Source: Undaria pinnatifida
Lineage: Eukaryota; Sar; Phaeophyceae; Laminariales; Alariaceae
Reading direction: 5' to 3'
Length of the DNA: 64,000 nucleotides
NCBI GenBank assembly: GCA_012845835.1
Contig: JABAKD010000019.1
Span: forward strand, 9,287,584-9,351,583
Under the pieces are notes generated by a model. That model saw nothing but the letters and a program-made list of their open reading frames with translations, was not told where the DNA came from and did not search any database. Both the position numbers and the translations under genes were made by a program. Positions 22,585-34,000 of the stretch are shown piece after piece; within the stretch, counting starts at the first letter, position 1; every line of letters begins with the position of its first letter.

Positions 22585-24560
22585 CGATGCTGGCCACTCT
22601 GGGACCCAAACAAACGTCCATCCCATTGGCAAAATTTCATCATCGTCCTGACTCTAGCGGAATTTCAGCTCTGTTGACGCCACCTGTGTGTCTGGCTTTG
22701 GCTGAGTCAGCAGCGCGTGAACCTTTTTCCCGGGTTCATCTCACCTCGATTCTCGGGTTATGATATATCAGTCCTGGCCACTCTAGGATGCAAACATCCG
22801 TTCCATGGGGCAATATTCCATCACGGTGCTGACCCTCACGAAGTTTCAGCTTCTTTGACGCCGCCCGTGTCTGCAGTAGTTTGGGTTGAGTCGGCAGCAC
22901 GTGAACCTGTTTGTATTCATGTCACCTCGATTCTCGGTTATTTTATTTTCGATCCTTGACATTCTGGAACGCAAACAGAACATCCATCCCCTAGGAAATA
23001 TTTGGCCGCCTTGCTGACCCTCAAGATGCAGCGCGTGCACCTTCTCCTCCAGGTTCATTTCACCCCGACTATCGATTGTTGATTTTAGGCCTTGGCCACT
23101 CGGGGACAATACATCCATTCCATTGGTAATATTCCATCACCGAGCTGACTCTCACGAAGTTTCAGCCCCCTTGACGCCGCCTGTGTCTGCACCACTGTTG
23201 GTTGAGGTGGCAGCACGCGAACGTGTTCGGGTTTATCTCACCCCGATTCTCCGTTATTTTAACTTTCGATCCTCGCCACTCTGGGATACAAACAGAACTT
23301 CCATCCCTGTCAGAAAATATTTAGTCACCTTGAAGCAGTTTCTGTCCTTTTTACGCCGTTTGCGTCTTGTTTTGGTTGAGGCGGCAGCGCGTGAACCTTC
23401 TCAGTCAAGTCCATCTCACCTCGACGATCGGTTTTTGATTTTCAACCCTGGCCACCCTGGGACGCAAACATCTATTCCATCGGCAATATAAATATGTCAT
23501 CACCGCACTGACTCTCACAAAGTTTCAACTTCTTTGACGCCACCTGTATCATCTAGTTTTAGTTAAGGTGACAGCGCGTAAGCCGTTCTCTGGTTCGTCT
23601 CACCTCGATTCCCGTTTTGTTTCGTCGATCCTGGCCACTCTGGGACGCAAAAATCCATTTTATTGGCAAAATTTGACCACTGCCCTGACTATCTCAAAGA
23701 AAATTCAGCTCCTTTGACGCAGCCTGTTACTAGTTTTAGTCGAGTTGGAAGCGCATGAACCCTTTTCGGGTTCGTCTCCCCTCAACTATCGTTTTGTATT
23801 TTTGGTCCTGGCCACTCTGGGACGCAAGTATCTCTTCCAGTAATAATAACTTTTCACCGCCTGACTCTGACCCTCACCAATTATCAGCTCCTTTGGCGCC
23901 GCCTGTATCAAATTTTGGTTGATTCGGCAGCGTGTAAGCCTTCTCGTTCGGGCTCATCTCACTTCGATTCTCGGTTTTTATTTTCGGTCCTGGCCACTCT
24001 AGCACGCAAATACCCATATATTGGCAACATAGCATCACCGTACTGAATCTCACGAAATTTCAGCCTTGACGCCGCCTGTGTCTAGTTTTGGTTGAGAGGG
24101 CAGCGCGTGAACCTTTCTCGGGTTGTTTTCGGTTTAGAATCTTGGTCTTGGCTACTGTGGGATGCAGCAATCCGTTCCAATGGCGGCATTTCATCACCGC
24201 GCTGCCCCTCACGAAGTGTTAGCGCCGCTTGTGTCCATTTTTGGTTGAATCGGCAGCGCGTGAACCTTCTCGTCGAGGTTCATCTCGAACCTCGATTCTT
24301 GGTTATTGACCACCCGTCCTGGCCGTCTGAGACACTAAAAACATCCGTTCCAGTGGCAACATTCCATCGTTGCTGTGACCCTCACGAAGTTTCAGCTGCT
24401 TTAATGTCGCCCGTATCTAGTGTTGTTTGGTTGAGCCGGCAGCGCGCGAATATTCCTCGGGATAATCGTTAATCTCGCCTCGATTCTCGGTTTTTATTTT
24501 TCAGGTCACTGGCCCCTCTGGGACGCAGTAATCCATTCCAGCGTTGAATACTTCACACAT
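22585..24560 (+). repeat. Satellite of about 180 bp, about 12 diverged tandem copies
   Basis: The marker TGGCCACTCTGGGACGCAAA recurs, with changes, near 22591, 22774, 22956, 23093, 23273, 23449, 23632, 23809, 23991, 24149, 24319 and 24509. Most intervals are 176-190 bp and two or three are shortened. Each unit continues through TTTCATCACCG, TTTCAGCTCCTTTGACGCC, GGCAGCGCGTGAACC and CACCTCGATTCTCGG. Copies differ substantially, so the array is old. A stray partial copy lies at about 26100-26200. The many short open frames inside are artefacts. Confidence 0.9.
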
Positions 24561-26430
24561 TGGATGTAGGGTAGGTCCCTATTCATGTGTTGTATATGTC
24601 TTTCAGGGAAGATTAATCCCTGCTAAAAGTGATCCGCATGGCCTGTAGCATCATTTTGCCTGGTGAGAATCGAATGAGATCCGAATTACCGTACGAGCTG
24701 GTTCCAGCAACGACGTGTGCTGCAATAGAGGTAGCACTTTTGGCGAAAATATTTTGTGAATGATGGGGGCTATTTACCCAAAATCGTCGGAATGACGTTC
24801 TTCTTTAGCTAAATATATATGTTTGTATACCCAGGTGATACGGGTGACTGATTCTTACCACGATAGCCCCCCCAACATTCAGCGATTTTATTTCACGAAC
24901 GTTTCATGGCTGCTCGACACGAGGAAGGATGCTATGAAAAGCACAATCTTCACATTTTTTTTTTTTAGCAAAGGATTGCCGAACGGTGACGTCGGGGGGC
25001 AAGGGGCACTGCATTTCAGGAGATTCGGCCGTGAGCTGCATCCGAAACCGGCGATTTCGTTAAAGAAAAGTTGGGGGGGCTACCATCGTAGATCGACTCG
25101 GGTCTGTTCATCAGTTCATGTTTTCAATTTACCCTAAATCAATGTTTGGGGGAGGTGTAGAGCTCCTCAAGCTGAGCGAAGAACCTCAGAAAAGTCTTGG
25201 TGCAACTCTATCGTAGAATGTGTCCAATAGGCGGGAAGTTTCGGCTACAAGCGAAAGCGCAGTGGTTTCTTGAGAGTTGGGAAAAAACAAGTAGCAGGAA
25301 CGTTATTCATGGCAAGGAGATTTTAATTTTACGTTTCTCTGGAATACTTCGCGTTTTTTTCCCTCTTAAGGTACTTTTTTACGCTCTTGGGGGGGGGGAG
25401 AGCAGCTTTTACCTAAAGAACACCCGAGCCAAATGTCGTTTTCCACCTCTTTACACAACCACGACGCTTTCGTGTTTTCCGTGAACATGGAAGGTATCCC
25501 TGCGTCGTGGAGAAAAAGTAGCATTCTTGGTAAAAAAAAACAGTCCCAAAATCGGCCAAAGCTTGGCTTAAAATAGGCCCATTGGAAGGCCCAATGGAAG
25601 GTGTTGATTTTTCTAAATCACATCGAATGTCGAGCATGACCACTAAGTAGTGTGCCAGGGCCCTCGTATCAAGAGTCAACCATTCAATGAGGGGTCGCAT
25701 GCTCACCAAAAAGCAAAAAAAACCCTGAGTTACGTCAAAATATTTTGAAAAACAACTGCCAGGTATCTAACGCCTGTCCCCCCGCATGCGAAACGCCTGC
25801 CCAACCAAAATAAATGCTGAAAATAAAATAGCTCGCGATGTACAGCTCCGAATGGCAAAAAAGTTTCACCGATGTGTCCCCCTTGCTAATGCGGTCAATG
25901 TGGGTGTGGTTGCTGTCGAGTAATTCGGCGCATTCATTTATCGACCGTATAGCAAATTTCAGTGGATCCCCGAGAACTAGCTCGTAGCACAAATTTCCTG
26001 GGTTGGATCTGTACTTGAAACATATGCTGTATAACATATCAAAGCAACAGACATACATGATCTATATTATCTACGAGTAGGTAATGATTTGTCCGATGTG
26101 TACAATATTTCATCACCTTACTGACCCTGCCGAAATTTCAGCCCTTTTTGGCGACGCCTCTGTTTTTTGTTTCATCAGCGGCACGTTAACCTTGTCGAGT
26201 GCACCGGGCTTGTAGATACATGTCAAAACAAACGGCATTTCGTTTCGAACAACTGCGTTTGTCAATCGCCTCCGCAGAAACACAGCTCTCGAAAACACCG
26301 TGATTACACTAATCGGCGTGCAATAGGAACGTCTAGATGTCAAAACGCATTTAACATCTACCACGCCGGTGGTCAAGTACGCCCCTTGCGCAAGGTCCAG
26401 CAAGATCTCACCCCGCCACCTGTGTATTTT
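24560..26430. other. Spacer with repeat-family remnants, no recognised gene
   Basis: No convincing exon is seen. Around 24700-24860 there is a sequence with the cores GATAGAGGTxG and CCCAAAATCGTCGGAA that reappears at about 38655-38900 and 55125-55270, so it is another dispersed repeat. About 26100-26200 carries a lone degenerate unit of the 180-bp satellite. Confidence 0.45.
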
Positions 26431-26439
26431 TGTGCAACC

Positions 26440-26765
26440 TCATTTCGCCAAACATAGCTCGACCTCGGGACTGGTGGGAAATTGTGCAGAACCCATTTGA
26501 TGTGTGCGATTGTGAAGCATCCCCGAATCACACACGTTGCACATTTTTTTCCGGTAGAAAGGTTGCCGAGGTGCATCGTGGCGAACATGACGTTCAACCT
26601 TTGATTTCGTCCTACGTAGTTCAATCTCGGCGTTGGTGGGAGTTTGTGCAGCACCCACTTGGTGCGTAAGATTGGGAAACATTCTCGGATCACACGCGTT
26701 GCGCAAAGCTTTCCCTGTCACAAACATTGGCGGGTGCGCTTAGGCGACCATGTTGAGTACCTGGT
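26440..26765 (+). repeat. Two-copy tandem repeat of about 158 bp
   Basis: Two diverged units begin at about 26440 and 26597. They share CAACCTxxxTTTCG, TCGGxxxTGGTGGGA, TTGTGCAGxACCCA, CGGATCACACGCGTTGC and a closing ACAAACATTGGCGG-like stretch. A third start (CAACCTAATTA) follows near 26767. Confidence 0.7.
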
Positions 26766-26817
26766 ACAACCTAATTATACGCTACAACATTGGTCAACCG
26801 GAAAACTCCGTTGTAAT

Positions 26818-27055
26818 GGCCAGTTTTGACCAAGTGACAATCACGCTCTCATTGGAAAGGAACTTCCCAATAATTCGAAAGAACGGTTGTTCTGAGCTGT
26901 GTTGGGCAAGTGACAAACTCATGCTCGTTGAAAAAGCAATTCTCAATTGAAAATCGCCTGTTCTTTTGGCTGACTTGGCCGAGTGACAATCCAACTTTCG
27001 TGGAAAGGAAGTTCCTGGGATCGGACAATCGGTTGTTCTGTGCTCGTATGGCCAA
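26818..27055 (+). repeat. Three-copy tandem repeat of about 75 bp
   Basis: Three units begin near 26825, 26902 and 26976. Each opens with TTGGxC(A/G)AGTGACAA and includes GGAAAGGAA(C/G)TTCC and CGGTTGTTCTG. No coding sense is evident. A gene-free stretch follows to 27712. Confidence 0.75.
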
Positions 27056-27712
27056 GAGGTGCAGAGAGAAGCTGAAATGAATGGTCATTCTCCCTTTCAA
27101 CCACAAACACTAAACACAAAACTATCAGCCGTGGAAAGGTTCAGAAAACGTACAAGGTTGTCACAGTTAGCTCCAGAGTGGTGCATACGTGTGATAAACT
27201 ATCTACATTTTTTTCCTCGGGTTCGAGCAGTTGGCCGCGTGATGGGACCTGAGTAGTGCCCGCAGTAGTAGACACAATTTGTAACAGAAGAAACGAAAAC
27301 ACACCACAACCACAGCCGTGGACACCTCATTGATGGCGAACACGTACGTTCTAGGTTCGAGGAGGATGGAAACTACGGCCAAACGGCTCACGCATCAGCT
27401 TCATCCGATGTTGTTTTCGTGGCGGTTCCGTATCAGTGCTCGAAAAGAGAGAAAGAAGCGCGACGAGGAAAATGTACGCGCACACATATCAACCGTTTTC
27501 CCGATAATCGACAGCGCACTGTTGTAGCGGGATTTCTCTGGCTTCAGAACGCGCAAGGTACATCGAGCACGGTTTTATGATTGGTTTGTTCGACGAAACG
27601 ATCACCCAGAGGGTATGGGCAGTCGTCGCAGCAATAGGAATGTTTGTCATTCCAGAACAAAGGGTGCTCCTTCTACCGAGTATTCATCGGCTACCGGGGG
27701 AACCACGACTCC

Positions 27713-27968
27713 TCATGCTTCTGCTGCAGCCACCGTTGTTCTGGTGGCGGTTGTGGTAGCGGCGGCGGCGGGTCCAGCTATCCCGGCACTCAAGACACAA
27801 TCCAACCCGTTCGACGCCATGACGTTTCCCGCTCCCAATGAGACACAACACGCACATCGAGAGTTAGCAGCAGTAGCGGGTTCCGTCGCTAAAGCAGTGA
27901 TGGCAAAGTCGCCACCTGCCTTTGTTCCGCGAGACGGTGGTGTTGCTATCTCGGTCTTCGTTTGCTGC

Positions 27969-28000
<32 letters not shown>

Positions 28001-31000
28001 ATGCTGATGGAGATGCATTTCTTGCTGTTTTCTGGAGAGATGGTGTTGCTGGTCCTGCTGTTGGCATCGCTGTTGTTGTCGACGGTGCGGTTGCTGCTGT
28101 TGCTGTTGTTGTTGCAGTTCTTGTTGTTGCTGTTGCTGTTGTGGTTGCGTTTGCCGTTGTTGTTGCTGCTGTTGCGGTTGTTCTCGCAGTTGCTGCTGTT
28201 GTTGTTGTGTTTGGCGGAGGCGGTGGCGGTCGCCGTCGTCGCCGTCGTTGACTTCTATGGCGGCCAGTCGGTTCGACCGAATAAGCGTAGAAGAGATGTT
28301 GACGCTGCCCCCAGCCGACACGTACCTTTCAGCCGCCGCGGCGCAAGAACAACCAAACAAAAAAACACGTTGGAGATAACAATGAGTCCAAAGCAATGTC
28401 AGTTACAGCAAAAAAACAATAAAATACACTACTACAGCTGTTAGACCAAGGGTCTCGTCGAAACTCGTATTTGCAAGCTGTGTGTAATACTCCGATCGCG
28501 AGTGTTACGGGGTGTGTATGTCCTCATGCAAGATAGAGGTCGGTGACTCCCCTTAGAGCTAGCTGCTGAAGATACCAGGGTTATTTTTTCCTTACATACT
28601 GCCCAGAAGGGACACAAATACTCGTTCTTGAAAATTGGAGTGAACAATGAACCGCACATTGTCCGAAGGCAAACGAAAAAATAATAGAACTCGTTTCAAG
28701 AGGAACAGGCAAACATGCCCCACCCACCATCTCGTGGCCGGAAACTGACGACACACGGTAAGGACTTTGACAACGCAAAAACAACAAACAAAAAGCAAAA
28801 CAGGGAAAACATTTTGCTGTTGGACTCAATGCCAAAAGGAACCCAGCGAACCACTGCAGAAAAATGCGCTCATGTTGAGAAATGCGCGCGCGCTTGGTCG
28901 AAGGACAACACACAGCGTGAACAAAGAGCACAACCACTGCTTGTGCAGGCGTTGGACTCGACGCCAACACTGCCACGGGTCAGACTCAATCCAACGACTA
29001 CAGGAATAGTGCGAATGTTTCCAATGCCCGCGTGGGCGACAGAACTACAATAACCAGGACTTTGATGGGTCACGACGCGACCAGCGGGTCCGGTCAGGAG
29101 GTTTTCAACATCTCACGGGCTGACTCGGCCCTGTTCAGGAGGTGTTCAAAAGCTCACGGATTGGGACGGGTCGGGTCAGGAGGGCTTCAAATACCACGGG
29201 ACGGGTCGGGTCACCCTGGCCCGACCTGAGCCGCGAGAAGTGATCCGACCAGTGGTTATCAGGAGGTGCTCAAAATCTCACGGATTGGGACGGGTCGTGT
29301 CAGGAGGGCTTCAAATCCCACGGGATGGGTCGGGTCACCCTGGCCCAACCCGGACCGCGAGAAGTGACCCAACCAGTGAAAATATCTGGTAATACCAGTG
29401 CGCAAAGCTATTAGAATGGCTGCGTACCGCTACTCCACAATGCCGGTTTGGGCGAAGGGGTACAACAACAGTGGAGGAAAACTTAAAATACAATATCTTG
29501 TTGATGCTCACAAGCCGCTAGCTTTTCCACCCCGTATGGAACACGCCTCCAGCACCGCCTCCGCCCCCGTGCGCACGTCCACCCCGGCCAAGCGGCTGCC
29601 GGATACGTCGCAGTCCGTCAACGTGGCTTTGGAGGCAACGTGAACCAGTACGCCTCCACGCCTGAGAAAACCCCGAGATAAACCCGCACGCAAGAGATAA
29701 AGGAGAACACGAGTGACGGCAAAGCACACACGGGGAGCGTGGGTGCACCCTTGCGGGGGGGGGGGGGGGGGGGGTACTCATTTCATGCATAGCCGTAATC
29801 TTAAGACAACAGACCCTCGCAATCCTACAATGCCGGGACGGCACGTCTGGTTTTCACCGACCATGCAAAAATCGCGTACACAGACCACGAAGCGCCGTGA
29901 GGTGTTCGGCGAGTCACGTGAAGGGTGAGCTGCACCCTATTGAGAACCATTCGTGAGGAGGACTTCCGCACCTTGCGCGTACTTTCTTGCATGTGGATGA
30001 CAGCTTCGAATGAATACATTCGTTTTCTGGTGTGGCCACTTCCAGAGACGGCCATAGGGATACTTCGTAACTGCTTCGTGTGTGCCTTGCCATATGCACC
30101 TTTCGTGATATTATGCCGTTCCACGGAACTAAGGCTCTCCACTCCTCACGGTATGATATAATCCAACCACCGTCTTCGCTACCGCCAAAACAGAAAACAA
30201 ACAGAAAAAAAAACTGACGATACCCTGGTGGTCTAGCTCACTTAGGAAGAGGTGTGTTTTACAGCGTCGGGAGGGGGGGCAAACAGCAAGCTGTGTGTGC
30301 GCGTTCTTCACACCTGAACTTTTCATGTCTTCCCATCGAGACATCCTTTGCATCTACTGTCCGTGCCGATTCTTTATCCTAGAGAGATACCGGTACAAGC
30401 TGTGACCGATCTAGGGACGAAACTTAACATGAGACTCAGTCAAGCTCTCCGCCCCAAATGAGTAGACCTCCCGAACCACTGACACAACCTGTGACCGATC
30501 TAGAGAAGAAACCTAAACGAGAGTCAGCCAACTTCTCCCACACAAATGAGTACACACCTCCAGGGAGGAATACGGAAGAAAAGTACTGAGCGTCCAAATG
30601 TTGGAGTCGTCTCTCTTAGGAGTAGGAACGGTGTTCCGTCTCGAAAGAGATTCGTGGTCAATGGTCAAATGACTAAGAGGCAAGCAACAAATGACCTCGC
30701 CCCTCCCCCACCCACTTTTCCCCCCAGGGGGGGGGGGAAACCCCGGCACGAGGGCTACGAGCGATGGGCGTTTGTTTTTTTTCTCGTTCCATCTTTGTCT
30801 TCGCATGCTTTATTTTCCCCTTATCCGGGGTCACTAAGCAGGCTGTCCTTCCCCCTCTCCACTACGGCACGTGCCTTCGTTTTTATCGCGAGAAGACTTC
30901 AGTCCTTTTTCCCCTCGTCGACTCGCATCAAATTGGGTTGGGAGGGGGGGCGTGATACACGAAAGCTGGAAACGCAAAAGGGCTACGCCAAGGTCTAAGC

Positions 31001-34000
31001 ACCTGTTTGCAACGCTGCTTCCGCTGACCCTGGTCTGCTATTCTACGGATGATGACCGTACAGCAGGTGGCCTATTTTAAAGAACCCCGCGATAAGGACA
31101 CACAGTATATAAGGGACCTCAAATTCCTGCGCGCCGTTGTTTCCCACGGGAAAGGGCCAGGTCCCTGAAAAAAATACGCAACCCGCAAGAAAGCCCCTTA
31201 ACCCCTTTACAACTGGAAACCCGTTTTTGGGGACAAAATTACTTGGATTTAGTATAGGGAGGGGTTCGGGGGCTCTAAAGGGGTTAAAATGGACGCCACA
31301 CGCGATAAAGGGTCATTCCACGGCAGAGGGGCGAAGGCAGATTTTTTTCGAGCCGCTAGCATGAGAAGCTCAATATATCACAACAAAAACTTGGAAGGCA
31401 TTCGTTCGCGCAACTCGACCGACCAACATTTCTATGCGCTAGTCCTGAAAAACAGCTTTACTCGTAGATTTGCCATACTTGAGTACAAACCCATATTTGC
31501 ACGATTGTGGAGCTCAACTGGTCAGGAAAAAACAATTGTCCCGAAAGGCGCAAACCCCTACCGGACTATGGAGGGATGACTCATAAGGTCCCTTAAAATG
31601 GACGAAAAACTCAATCAGGGCGAAGGGCGTGCCCCATGAGTCGCTGCGCGCTCACCTGCTGCCGGTGATATCGCACGCGTCCATCCTCAAAGTAGCGTGT
31701 CTGCAAAACCAGGACGAAACAAAGGGGGAGCAAGCACAAGTACACCTCGGGCATCAGCGAACGGCGACTTGAACGCGCGATGCAAAGAGAGATGGATGCT
31801 ATCACAAGGGAACATAGCGATCAGAACCAAACATAGACCAAACTACAAGCTTGTTTAGGCTGATCGGTGTCACTTTGCGAGGCGACTCATGGCAAACTAC
31901 TTTTTTTTTTCTCTAGTTTTTCAGGAGTTGCTTTTCCCCCCTTTCCAACTTGCGACAGTCTCCGGGATATCAAACCAGACCACATGCCGAAGGCGAACTT
32001 TGTATGGATAATAAAAGCAGGGGAATGTATACGTAGGTATTTGTCTTGATAGTGGATTCTGATTTTCATGCCCCACAGTAATAATGGGCGACTCAAAACC
32101 GCCCCCGCGCTGTATCCACTTGGTATATGCCACTGGCGCGATCACTCGAACGCTGCCACGCTGCTGCAATTAATGCCAATTCTTCAACCACATAAAATGA
32201 ACTAAAACACCTACTTGATTATCTCTCGCAACGAACGACAAGGACTAATTCTTGGTTCCCGAGTTCTCGTAATCTTCTCACGTACTTGTCTTGATCGCGG
32301 ATTATGATTACCATGATATCCCTCCCCGTAATAGCAGTGGGCGACTAAATACATGTGTTACGACTAGGAGCGGCACATTTTTGGCGAAAAAAAAAAAAAA
32401 AAACGACTGTTGGGGGGGGGGGGGGGGGACTCAGTTTTTGCATGGCCATAGCCGTTTGACCATAGACCCTCGCATCCCTACTATGCCGGGACGGAGCACG
32501 CCGAATTTTCACCAACCCGGCAAACATTGCTTGCACCAACTGCGAAGAGCCGTGAGGTGTTCGGCGAGCCGCATGAAGGGTGAACCGCATCCTTCCAAGA
32601 AACGCTCGACAGCCGGACTTCGGCACCTTGTGCCTACTTTCTTGCTTATGGACAGCATGTGTGTATGTGTGGGGGGGGTGCAGAACGATCCAGAAAGCGA
32701 TCAAGGTTGGTTCATCGTCCCGGCCTCCACCAGTCAACAACGACAAGGTGCACAAAAATAAAGTCAGCCACCAAGGACACAAAACCCGCAGAGTGGAAAC
32801 GCCCCGCGACCCCCCAAGCCTACTCGTCTCCCTGGGTCCCACCTAGAGCACAAACACTTTTGGGCGCATCATGACATGCACGATTCTACCACAGAGTGGC
32901 GTTTCTTTTTTTTGGCGCATCAAGAAATACATGCTTGCTTCCTGTAGAGCAACCCTGCATTATATTGGGGTTGTTCATAGTCAACCATGTTGCAACACGG
33001 CCAAAACAAACACGCCCACCCTACCCGCGTTGATTTAGCAAGCGTCTCGACCCCTCGGCGTCGGGATGCTTCGCAGGCTGCTTCAATCGAGCTATCCATC
33101 CAGCAATATCTGCATGCATCCCATCACTGCTTACCTGAAGTTAATCAGTCTATCTATAAGAAGCCAGCAACACATGAGACTGATTGACCGGTCGGCAGAC
33201 TGACTGACCGATCGAGTGACTGGACTTTCCAGAACTCGATCGATCTATCAATCAATCAATCAATCTAACTACCTAATATATTCAACACGATAAGTCAAAC
33301 ACATTAAATCAATGCCTCGACAAACCCGGTCGGCCAGACAATCAGTCGCATCAAATCAGTCAACGATCAGCCTATGTGCAGAAAAAGCAATTGCATACTA
33401 TATAGTACTGACATTGTTGGTCATATAGTACTACCCGCTGAGCTACTGAGTCGCGTGAATGAGTAATTAAGTGAGTAGTGCTGTATCACCAACAAAATGT
33501 ATTATTTCGAGTGCGTTGATTGAATCTCGCCCGACTTCGCAACAGGGACCCCTGGGGCTCCCCCGTCGCCACGTCCTATTGTACTGTAGCAGCATTCAGA
33601 AGCACAGTATCACAATCAATCACAATGTATCCAGCGCGCACGCTCGAAAAATGACAAAAATGAAGTCGGTCAACGTGAATCGAACTCACGACACATCCTA
33701 TCTTTAGCTGGTTATATGTCTCCAGAGCGCACGCCAGAAAAAAAACAGATACGTATCAAGTCGGCTAACGAGAACCGAGTTCAGGACACATCCTATCTTA
33801 TTGTTGGTTATATAGCACTATCCACTGCGCTACTAGGCCACACGCAAAAAAAAAAAAAAAACTGACACGGGTACCTATAGTGAGTACCCCGGTTCAAGAG
33901 AGCGCCATGACAAAAGCCGAAACAAGTGCTCTTAACTACACATTGCTCTTATTTGTAGCAGAAAAAACGTAGCTTTTATTAGTAGTACAAGCGGGACATG

